Below are positions 51,801-61,740 of a stretch of 64,000 bases of DNA, one piece after another (positions within the stretch are counted from its first letter, which is position 1; each line of letters begins with the position of its first letter). The translations under genes were made by a program, and so were the position numbers. The stretch covers positions 2,286,956 through 2,350,955 of the forward strand of contig NW_019091385.1 of the NCBI RefSeq assembly GCF_001949145.1, in the 5' to 3' direction. The notes under the pieces were generated by a model. It was not told the DNA's origin. It was given only the letters and a program-made list of their open reading frames with translations, and did not search any database. This stretch comes from Acanthaster planci (taxonomy: Eukaryota > Echinodermata > Asteroidea > Valvatida > Acanthasteridae).

Positions 51801-54800
51801 AGCCAGTTCCTTTCTCATGACTGGATGAATGATGAAAAGATAAGGTCGAAAATTATTCAAATCCATATAAGCTGGGGATTTGCACGCATTCATTTGTGCA
51901 CTGATACACTGCCCACTACCCTGTTGCAGGTTATTCATTTGGCCATTCCCCTGGGCACACTGCATGATTATTAATGTACTGTGGAGTGCAGTGCAGCTGT
52001 AAGCTAGGCCAAATCCCAACATGCTTAAAGAGTGGTATTTTGTGATATTGGGAATACAGGTGCATGCACTTGGTCAGCATAATAAACTTCCTTACATGCA
52101 ACAGGGATAAGTTTCAAAAACAGCCAAACCATGCACAAATAATTGTCTGAAGGTAAAAATTTTAAAGCAATCAAAACATAATGCACACTATAAAGCTACA
52201 TCAGCAGTGACAGTGGTACTATCCTTGCTTCAGTGCTGTCAGAATGATTAAGCAGCTGTTCAGCCGGTAATTTCTATCCAGTTGCCTATCAACTCAGCAA
52301 TGGTGTGGAATATAAAATTAATTACCTAAATGCATGTTTAAACTCTGGTTCATGGTATGCAGTTTCATGCAGTTACACATACTTGTATCATACTGCTTTG
52401 TGCATACACTACAATATGGTTGTCATTCAGTACATTAAATAAATAGGAATGTAATTGTATGCCTTTATAACTCTAATCATGCACTTCCCCATAAAACGGT
52501 GTACACTACATATGTGACCCAGCACATCGAAATCAGGAAAAAATCTCAAATTGACTTTTTGAGATATGTACATGGTCAGAAAGAGACTTTCATGAGCTTT
52601 CAAATGGTACACATTACAAGTGTGTTGATGGTAACCTTTCATACATAGTCTCCCAAAATATACAGAAACCGCCACATTGATTTTCTCAACATTTACCCAC
52701 ATCCCCACTTTACTCGGCCATTACGTAAAATGGCCTCGGCGACTTTTTCCTGATTACGATGTACATGTACAGGGTCACATATGTGCTGTACACTCTGGAC
52801 AACTTTCATACTATAGAACAGTAATTTGCAATTGTGCCATATGGTCTGGAAATCATACCCAAGAAATGAGTCCAGTTTCTTTCATTTCACATTGGAGATC
52901 TCAGACTCATAGATGAGATATCCTGTTGTATCATTAATCACTCAGATGTATTGGTAATGTACATGTATGAATTCACCTGGTGTAATTGATACTGCAGTGG
53001 GAAGGTTGTTCTCCCCGTGGCAAGTTGGGAGACGGGAATCCAGCAAAATGTATTTTGCTCAGTCAAAACAGAGACTTACAAACCATACATGTACATGCAC
53101 ATGAATATTTGTACTGGTACAGTGTATGCACAATACTGTGAATGGTGATTGTTATAATACATATTTCCTTACAACAGAAGTAGGGACAGTAAGACAGATG
53201 TCCTAATCTTAAGGTGGTGTGGGTGTGGTGATGTTGGCAATAGTACAATGCAAACAGAAATTTCTATTTAAAATGATGATGAAAAAATATACATCCTTAT
53301 CCAATAGAAATACTGATTATCATGATTATATTCAATCAAAAGTGCCAATAAAAAACCAAAACCAATGTACATATGTACATGTGCCCGTGAGAAAGAGAAA
53401 ACTGCTTAAATTATGTTCATTGGACATGAAATGTATAAGAATTGAAAACAATCTTTATGTGGACACTTCTCTGCATGTTTATCTTCACTGATTATGAACA
53501 AATATTTTTTGGACAAATGACCCCAAACTCAATGTATGCGCAAGGAGTGCAATAATGCTTAAATACGTCAATATTTCTGCGATCCTGCTCTTCAGTTAGG
53601 TTGAGGCTGACTTCCAAAACACCCTGGCACAGGCATTTCCAATTAATATTGTCAACGACCATCATCCTATCAATCAATATTCTAAAACACGGGATTCCTG
53701 ACATCCCACTTCATTAATATTCATGGCCTTGCACACTGACAAGCTGCGTGTACATGTGTACATACAATAGATCCAGACATCTCAGAGTTCAGTGAACTCA
53801 GTATCTACATGTACACTTCATCATCTGGAAACTGAACTGAGGAACAGAAAAAATATGATATGTACATGTACGTACAGTTACATGTACATGTTGATCAGTA
53901 CAGTTTACAGTACATGTACTCCACACATTTGTAAATTAAATTGCGTAGATATGGTTATTCTATTAATATCTCTTGGGCACCATTTTGCTTCAGACAGTGC
54001 ACTGGAGCACGACTGCAGAGTTCAACTCCACAGATAATGGCTTTTCTCATGTCTTTATTCAAGTGGAGGGTGATCCTTGGTTATTTTGCTGAAAAGAATT
54101 GTGTACATTACATGTACATGTAGTAAAGTCCGGTTTTAAGGTAGTGGACATATATATCTGATTATGGAGATATTCAAGTATTCAACATCAGAACTTCCAA
54201 CAATTGTGGGTTTGTGATATGTATTGTGTACCTGAAAATATTGGCAATTCTTGTCACAAACTACTTGAAACTTGCAAGCCAAAAAGAAATCTGTGGGTAA
54301 AAAATGGTATTACGTTTTTGCTTTTAAGAGAACCCACCTGTGTTCTGTCTCTGGCCTGTGCATATCGGAAGCGTTGAATATAATAAAACACCAGCCACGC
54401 TAACGAGATGATCATCAACACAATGAATGCCACAGACACAAAAAGAACAGAGGATTTCTTGAATTGGACACTCTTGATGATTGTTTTGCCAGCTTCAAAA
54501 TGAAGCATGACTGTGGTTCCATTTTCAAGTAGCGCCACTATATGTTGACCATTTTCAGCACTAATGAGCACAGCTGGAATGTTTCCTGAAGGAATTGGAA
54601 AAGGAGAAGAGATTACATGTACATACGATTGATGTGATTGTGAATCCTTGTAGTTAAACACTACATGTATACATATATGTATGATTGTGAACTTTGCAAC
54701 TGGTACACACATGTAGCATGCAGTTCATTTTTATGTTCACTGACTGAGAAAAACTACGATGCTGGAACATTACTTGTTGAATATCTTGACAGCTTTTTCA

Positions 54801-55950
54801 GACAGTCTGGTTCACATCTCATATGCTGCTTGCACTTTGCCTTCATCACTCCTTTGACCATTGACCAAATTTCCAGAAACGGGTATAATCTTTTAGTTTA
54901 AAGGGGTCCTTGTAGTCCAGACACAAACATTGTGACTGCTCTGGCAACTTTTAGGTCAGGTACCGGTAGCTACCACTGTCATTGGATCAATTTAAGCAGA
55001 GTTTTGTCCATCATTTTGTAAGCCCATGATTGGATATTAGATATTTGAATATTATCTCTACTACTCTTCTGGAATATTACCTAATTGTAAAAACACCATG
55101 TTTTTGGAAGTTACAGTGTACACATAAATCTATGGTACATAAAGCTTTGCTTTCCACTTTTCTGACATACAACTATGTCCCTGGTATGTATTAGGTTATA
55201 GACCCCACGTATGAAAGTGACTCATTTCATCAGGATTGATGCATGACTGTACACATATTTGTACACCTGTGTTGTAAACAAAAATTGTACCCAACTTGTT
55301 TACCTCATCCCTGGGAACTGAACACCTTTTCCTTGCTAAAATCCCTGAAAATTAACAAGCGTATCTATAAAAACAAAATTTGTTGGTGACTGTGACGCTA
55401 AAAAATATGATTGTCTGCCACGGAAGTCTCTCTTACCTTTATTTTGAATTGTATACAGTTCATTGCCAGGTTTATCATCATACACAACCACACCAGATGC
55501 ATTATATTTTTCAGCCAACTTTATCTTTTCCGAGTCCGTACAATTTCCCCTCTTGACGAGTGCAATCCACTGCACTCCTTTCTTGAGTTTCATGGGTAAA
55601 AGCTTCGGTCTGTACGGTGCACATCCTTGGGAGTAAGATCCATGACGATACACCAGCACGCCTCTGGCCGGGTTAGCAGGGCCCGTGCTAAATCGTCCAG
55701 CGTCGTTCTGCTTCTCTGTGGTCTCATTTCCCGTAATAGGGTCCTTGTACGTAATACTCACAGTTGCTGTGGTCCAGTTATTACTAGACTGACTGCTGTA
55801 AAAATCATAAGCTTTTATAGGCCTTACATGTGAATGAAAGATACAAACGAACAGTATCCAACCTATAGTCTGAGTGTGAGAATGTGAGATTTGGAGCCAG
55901 GTCCCTCCAGCGACTGAAGACAAACGAAGCTTGTTCACACTAGCGGCCAT
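48865..55950 (-). CDS. RNF130/RNF150: Goliath-family transmembrane RING-H2 E3 ubiquitin ligase (RNF130/RNF150-like)
   Basis: Coding exons in transcript order: 55437-55950, 54338-54585, 51237-51308, 50957-51036, 49998-50094, 49320-49563, 48865-48962; all in phase, 450 aa (human RNF130 419, RNF150 438). The start ATG lies in a good context (ACCATGG). A hydrophobic signal segment at about 29-42 leads into a luminal protease-associated (PA) domain. It is followed by a membrane span (about 217-241) containing the family-typical [20 protein letters not shown] and then YAQARDR. The cytosolic RING-H2 domain spans 286-326: C286, C289, C304, H306, H309, C312, C323 and C326 are all present, with the family motif HKSCVDQWL and tail [13 protein letters not shown]. 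The C-terminal tail is Ser-rich and unconserved. Such ligases sit in endosomal membranes and ubiquitinate membrane cargo. Assignment to one vertebrate paralog is not possible. Confidence 0.95.
52500..52794. mobile_element. MITE with TACATATGTGACCC ends (295 bp)
   Basis: The left arm GTGTACACTACATATGTGAC continuing to ATCAGGAAAAA is repeated in inverted orientation at the right end (TTTTTCCTGATTACGATGTA to GGGTCACATATGTGCTGTAC). The right arm carries an extra ACATGTAC insertion. It lies in the goliath intron between 51308 and 54338. Confidence 0.7.
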
Positions 55951-56449
55951 GGTTTGAGGTTTCGGCCGTGGTACATGGGTGTACTACATGTACTTACTAG
56001 GCTGGCTAAACCAAATCTTGTGCGGTAGTTGTGGTACGTAGTGGACGAACCTTACACTTAACAAGTAGCAGTCATGGCAGTAGCAGCCTAGGAAGGGCCT
56101 AATTCCCGTCCTCGTCGCCAAAATAGTACATGGAAACTCCCCTCGATCATCAAACCGACGAGATGGTTTCCTGACATAACGATAAAGACTTCCAAACTAC
56201 GATTAATGTGATACCACTCTTATTAAAGTACGACGTACATGTACAATGTACGTGACATCATCTCGACACACACGGGCCAGCAGTCGAGCATGTTCTATTG
56301 CTAATGTTACGCCCCAACTATAGCATAAGTCCCAACTATAGTTGGGACAGTCCCAACTGTAGTACTGCAGTTGGGCTGGCCCAACTGTTGTTGACCAATG
56401 TCTGTGGGAAATGTCTCAACATTATCCAAGTCAATGTGTCTCACGCTTG

Positions 56450-56690
56450 ACACAATTCATTTCATTTATTTTATTTTTCGGGATAAACATTTCACAGAAA
56501 CACAATAACATACAGTTTACAAAAATTACAGAATAGGATACACAAGACATACAAAGGACAAGTGAACAGTATTTAACCAGCTCCCGCTGGATTACCCAAA
56601 AGAAACATGGTTTCTGTCGAGGGGCTCTCCAATTGGTTAAACAGAAAACAATGAGAACAATTAAAGATATAGATTGATACAATATAAAAA
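56450..56690 (-). repeat. Retroposon-like 3' tail nested in the inverted-repeat element
   Basis: Read on the minus strand, this segment ends in an A-rich tail (AATAAAATAAATGAAATGAA), as LINE/SINE 3' ends do, and a short frame upstream resembles the remains of a non-LTR ORF end. No target duplication could be defined, so the call is tentative. Confidence 0.35.
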
Positions 56691-56810
56691 TATAAGGCTT
56701 TACATAAATAACATACTTATAACTTAAATACTATAAATGAATAGATAAATAGCTAAAGTCTCTTGGGGAAAAATGGGATATATATTTAAAAAAAAAACTA
56801 AACCCCTTAA

Positions 56811-56847
56811 GAAATAATACTAATAATAAAAATAATAATAATAATTT
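56811..56847. repeat. AAT-type microsatellite
   Basis: Imperfect AAT/ATA trinucleotide repeats inside the inverted-repeat element. Confidence 0.7.
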
Positions 56848-57244
56848 GTATACCTTATTTAATAAATACACTGTTAACCTAGGCAACATTCAGCGGCATG
56901 ATAATTCATCAAAATTGTGGCACTTAGCCTATGACCAATGACGTGACATTTGTAAACAATATGACTTTGGCACATGCTGGGCACATCATGCACATAGAAC
57001 CTCTCTGCTGTAGTTGGGCCGGCCCAACTGTAGCACTCTAGTTGGGACGGGCCCAACTATAGTTGGGACGGCCCAACTATAGTTGGGACTGATGCTATAG
57101 TTGGGGCGTAACACTAATAATTATCACGATTCACGAACAACCACGGTTAGAGGGCGCTAATACAGTGGCCACAAGTTCCATAACCTCAGCTAGTTTTTTC
57201 TTTTTCTTACAACTCCGGCTATTTGCGCCAATAACTGTACGTTT

Positions 57245-57475
57245 ATTCATACACTTTATTAATCAGCATCACATTACGGAGTTTGGAAGAAAGTCCAGTT
57301 TTAGAGGCAGGAGGAAACCGGAGTTCCCGGAGAAAACCTGCGAGAGCGAGTATGGACTGGAAACCAAATGCACTTAAAGCCTGGGCCAAACCGGGACTCG
57401 AACCGGGCCTCATTGGTGCAAAGCTAGGAAAGAACCTCTACGCTAACCCGCTAACCCGCTCCCCCTTCAGTTAGT
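57245..57475 (-). mobile_element. tRNA-derived SINE with a conserved central domain
   Basis: On the minus strand a tRNA-like head contains an A-box-like GGGTTAGCGTAGAGG and a B-box GGTTCGAGTCC. It is followed by GGTTTTCTCCGGGAACTCCG and GTTTCCTCC, a core shared by SINEs of many marine invertebrates, and a 3' end with AATAAAGTGTATGAATAAA. The resemblance to a deeply conserved metazoan SINE core is from memory and should be checked. ORFs on the plus strand here are by-products. Confidence 0.65.
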
Positions 57476-58312
57476 TCAGCTCAGCTTTCAGCTTTGTATT
57501 ATTTTGTAAGGGTTAGCCACCCGTTTTTTTATTCACCCGTATCTCAGAAAAACACTGGAAACATCCCAAATGGAAGTAAAATTAAACCAACACTTGAAAA
57601 GTTCCAAATTCGTGATTTACAGAAATAATTATCTCCACAGGGGAGCATTTTTCGTATAAGTTGGTGCTTGGAGTTTTTAAAGACAAATTTTAGAGACAGA
57701 GAAAACAAGGAGTACTTTCTATGGTCTCAATCACAACAAATAAGGGTCTTCAAGTCAGAGGGAAGAATACACCCCCCATGAAAGAGGTATATTTTACCAC
57801 AGCGCCAGCCGCGATGAATTCACAGACCTGAAATTTGGGACTTCGCCGTACCGTCGGTTGGACAGTTGAGCAAAAGGGTTTTTCTTTTACATTGTAAGTT
57901 GTTGGTCAGCGGATCTAAAAAAAAAGAAAAGATTTCCATTTCTAAATCCAGAAGTTAGGTGGATTTGATCAAGCACCAATAAAGAATCTCTCGCCCTATA
58001 GGATCAGTCCCGATTCGCACCTCCTATTGTAAATAATTAATACGGGATTACAAAATATTATTGTGCTTTCTCGTAGAAATCTAGCCATTTAGTGGAAAGC
58101 ACCCTTACAGACAATTCGGGATTGGCCACCCCCCCAAACAAAACAAAAACAATGGGCATCCAACTTTATTCATGAGAATCCCCGCGACGTCACAAATATG
58201 CCTATTCTCTTTCTGGAGCACACAAGGCAACCCAATGAATGACAGCAGAAATAAACACGTTTCGATGAGTCGAGTCAGACAATTGATTATCTTGTTTACG
58301 TTTGTAACCTCT

Positions 58313-58425
58313 GTCCGAATCACTTGTATACGGCTGGAAATGAAGCACGAGTCTATGGCAGTGGCCGCGGCCAGTTTCACCATTAAATTGTATGTAAATT
58401 CCGGCCGTAGCCAGGTGATTCGGAC
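58313..58425. mobile_element. Short MITE with GTCCGAATCAC ends (113 bp)
   Basis: GTCCGAATCACTTGTATACG at the left is mirrored by CGTAGCCAGGTGATTCGGAC at the right, with GGCTGGAA against TTCCGGCC extending the arms. Related half-arms occur at about 21926-21965 and 50588-50620. Confidence 0.65.
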
Positions 58426-60385
58426 ACGACCTAATCGCGACTGTGTCAGATGATCACATGACAAGGTACAGTCTGGTACCCGTGCGCAGTCGTGAAAGAC
58501 TGGGTTACGCCTCCCAAACATAATGGGTCAAGCGTGTGCATAAGCACTGAGCACATAGCCTATCCGTACCGTCGCGGTATACCGGTCGTCGTACTGTAAC
58601 TGTGGTCATACCATGTGTGAAGAGTGTGTCGCGGGATCGGGAAAGGGCTGCTCTTTTTCTGTCAATTTCGATGTTTTGCCTCTTTATCCACCACTGTGTG
58701 TCCATTCTTCTTCTCAAGGTATAGCAGAATTCCTAGGGCTACTTATTCCGTGTGTCTTCTTGTGTCTGTGCTGGAAAATTTAAAACCACTGACGCTGAAG
58801 TGATGATTGCATTTTGGGGAGTCGGCAACCGTGGAAACTGGTTGAGGAGACTGCATGCTATGCATTGCCAGTACTTCAGTTGGCGTAATTAATTGTAACT
58901 GGGAGTGACAAAATTTATCTTTTTATACATGCAATCTGGGTACGATGCATATTGTTGCCAAACGCTAGTTATGCAGTATGTGTGCTACAATTCCAAAACG
59001 ACGTTTAATAAACGTGATAAAGTCAGTGGGGAGTCCGAGTCACACACAAGAATGACAGATTGTAATTTGAACATGTTAATTATTTTATTATCCAGTATGC
59101 CTAAGTCGAAATTTTTCTCAATCCGGTATTCTCAATAAAAGTTGTCCGGCTAAACTTAGCTACATGTAGCTCACATGGTTTAACTAGAGTAAACGTCCTA
59201 GTGGCATTTTGCATCAAACATTGTCAAATGCTGCACGACTATCTCATTTTTTTATCAACCTAGGCCTACATACATGTATTTCACATGTTTTAGTTATGTT
59301 AAGTTACCATATTTACTGATAGAGATGGTAGAATAACCAGCACGTTATTCAACAATATTGGTAAGAATTCTGTATATGGACAACACTATTTTCCCTTAAA
59401 ATATTATAACAGCTATCAGAAAGTGGTAACGTCCTGAAAAGTGAAAATTAGCTGAGAAAATTCAAAAGCATTACTGGGAAAACACTTAAGGTTTTTTCAG
59501 ACAAGCCTCATAGATTTGTAATTTGGCCAGAGTAACTCCAGTCCAAACGAATCTCAAACTCCCTGTGCAGTGAGTGTTAGGGCTAGAGTTTCTCATGCTG
59601 GGCTAGACTCAAACTCCAATTAAAAAGGTTACGTGTTGAGAACATTTCTCAGTGTTCAACTTACAATGACACATATCTGGGATATTCATTTTGTAGACAT
59701 GTGAAGGACTTACAGCTGTGAACCTTTGTTGGCTCAGTATCTGCCATTTCCAAGATATGAGAAAGATTGGATTATCAAATGACAGTTCTGGTTCCTTTTT
59801 CTTCTTCTGTTTTTGTGTTTTTTTAACTGCCACATTCATTTGTCCAGGCTAGAGTACAAGCCTTTTTGGGTTTCAGGTGCACATACATTAGAAAAAATTC
59901 ATAACCATTAGCTAAAAAGTACATGTATTCCACTGTTTTGCCTCTTTTTCACCACATTTCTGCTTGCTACAAGATCTGTTGATCCCCAAAATATCAGTAT
60001 ATCACCCATAGTGCACTTATTAGGTACAGTAGTTTAAAGGCCTATACCTACATGCACTGGGGTATTAGCCTGGGCATGCCAGGGTACATACATGTATATA
60101 TGTACACAGGTACATGTAGGCCTACATGTAAGTTATAGTCGGAAACCTACTCATGGTGTGGAAACAGAGATAGCTGGGAGGCAGGGATACTGCATTGAAA
60201 CTAAAACCATGCTGTCCTGGCCACAGAGTTTCTGAAGTGTTCAACTCATTCAGTTCAGCATACTTTTTCCTTTCTTCACAGGCCTTTGAGCTAGTTGCCT
60301 ATCCGACGAAATTGCACTGGAATTGAGCATGAGTTAACCTACTGTCTGAAAAATTGGAGAGATTTATGGGTTTGCTTGATTGACA

Positions 60386-61009
60386 ATGGCCAACAGATCA
60401 ATCCTGCTTAAAGTTGTCATCCTTGGCGATGGAGGGGTCGGGAAAAGTTCACTTATGAATCGATTTATCAGTAACAAATTTGATAGTCAGTCATTCCACA
60501 CTATCGGTGTGGAGTTCCTGAACAAAGACATTGCAGTAGATGGCGAGAACTACACAATCCAGATTTGGGACACCGCCGGGCAGGAGCGCTTCAAGAGTCT
60601 ACGCACGCCGTTCTACCGGGGGTCTGACTGTTGTATGTTAACTTTTGCCGTGGATGATCTGCAGAGCTTCAGCAACCTTAACATGTGGAAGAGGGAGTTC
60701 CTGTATTATGCTGATGTGTCCGATGCAGATAACTTCCCCTTTGTTGTGCTCGGAAATAAGGTTGATGTGGAAGAAGATGAAAGACAAGTTACTACAGAGG
60801 CAGCCAAGGAGTGGTGCACAGCCAATGGGAATATCCCGTACTTTGAGACCAGTGCCAAGACCGCTGTGCGAGTTGACGAGGCGTTCACGGCCGCTGTGCA
60901 GCGGGTTGTTGAACTGGACAGAAGGCAGGATATGAAATCGTCGCCCACGACAGAATCCATTGTACTCAGTAAGAAGCCTAGCAACAAGCCCCCAAGCTCC
61001 TGCTGTTAG
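60386..61009 (+). CDS. RAB9: Ras-related GTPase Rab9
   Basis: Rab9 directs transport from late endosomes to the trans-Golgi network, including mannose-6-phosphate receptor recycling. The whole 207-aa protein lies in one exon, as in vertebrate RAB9A (201 aa). The ATG at 60386 has a good context (ACAATGG); the two in-frame codons before it do not include another ATG. Guanine-nucleotide motifs are intact: P-loop GDGGVGKSS (14-22), switch I threonine in HTIGVEF (38-44), WDTAGQE (61-67), NKVD (124-127) and ETSAK (154-158). The tail ends PPSSCC, giving two cysteines for geranylgeranylation. FHTIGVEFLNKD and RTPFYRGSDCC are Rab9-type signatures. The exon begins after an acceptor TTTCTTCACAG at 60271-60281, so a 5'UTR intron is likely. 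Whether it equals vertebrate RAB9A or RAB9B cannot be asked, as the duplication is vertebrate. Confidence 0.96.
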   Translation: MANRSILLKVVILGDGGVGKSSLMNRFISNKFDSQSFHTIGVEFLNKDIAVDGENYTIQIWDTAGQERFKSLRTPFYRGSDCCMLTFAVDDLQSFSNLNMWKREFLYYADVSDADNFPFVVLGNKVDVEEDERQVTTEAAKEWCTANGNIPYFETSAKTAVRVDEAFTAAVQRVVELDRRQDMKSSPTTESIVLSKKPSNKPPSSCC

Positions 61010-61740
61010 TGATGCACGTGTCAGTGGGATCGTTGAAGAATATGGCAAATTTCGTATCCGGCATTAACCTGTCTGTGGGCTGTCATTTAGCCAATCCCAC
61101 CGGTTCGAGCATTACAAAAAAATTCACCTGTGTGTACATGGACATGTGCATGTGCAACTTAACATTACTTTTTCTAATTGGACAAAACAAGCGTTTGACC
61201 GTATATTTTGTAATTTTATTATCCAGTAGACTATTTTTAATTTCAAAACTTTAGTACGCCGACTTAAAATGAAATGGCTTTTTTGCCCACTCTGTCTAGT
61301 CACCGTTTGGGGTTTCTGGTAGATCCTAAGAAGTCCTTTGAAATGAAATGGCTAAACTGCATTGGTATACATGGAAGCCAAATAAGTTGTACACGTTGCT
61401 TGCCGTTGTGATAATTTTCATCAGCGTCCGCTGAATTTAAGAACAACTACGGGGTATCAGTTGTGTGGATTTGAGTAATCATATTAAATGCTGAAAGAAG
61501 TCAAAGTAGCAAAAAATCTTTTTACATGCGTTTCATGTGTTAACTAACTTTCGAAGTTTTTGGCTAGGAAACTTCAATTTATAAAACCACAATTACTGTT
61601 GCACTTTGATTGCACACTGTTTTATTTCATCGAAAGAAAATGTTGACAGTTGACCCCAAGTATGGTACAACAAATTGATAAGGGATGTACATGTATGTTC
61701 TTTTGCCTTTATTTCATAAAAATAAAACCTGAGTAATGAT
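61010..61740 (+). terminator. RAB9 3'UTR with AATAAA at 61721-61726
   Basis: Non-coding sequence follows the RAB9 stop codon. AATAAA hexamers occur at 61721-61726 and at about 61977-61982; the first gives a 3'UTR of about 0.7 kb. Confidence 0.55.

Larger units (their letters stand above)
56305..57113. mobile_element. Inverted-repeat DNA element with CCCAACTATAGTTGGG palindromes (809 bp)
   Basis: The ends TGTTACGCCCCAACTATAG and CTATAGTTGGGGCGTAACA are inverted repeats, flanked by CTAA at 56301-56304 and 57114-57117, a likely 4-bp target duplication. Both ends carry repeated CCCAACT/AGTTGGG units, including the perfect palindrome CCCAACTATAGTTGGG at 56331-56346, 57052-57067 and 57072-57087. 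No transposase is seen and the superfamily is unknown to me. The middle carries a nested retroposon-like tail. Confidence 0.75.
55951..60281. other. Divergent intergenic region between goliath and RAB9
   Basis: Both flanking genes start here and point away from each other. The region holds an 0.8-kb inverted-repeat element (56305-57113), a SINE (57245-57475) and a short MITE (58313-58425). A CAAG|GTATAG donor at about 58719-58720 may end a RAB9 5'UTR exon, but no exon start can be fixed. Confidence 0.55.

Noticed and set aside
57165-57474. Two plus-strand ORFs of 63-70 codons
   Set aside because: They read the SINE backwards; the tRNA-like head and core explain the sequence.
60380-60385. RAB9 start two codons upstream
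   Set aside because: That codon is TTG; the ATG at 60386 has a good context and matches the family N-terminus.
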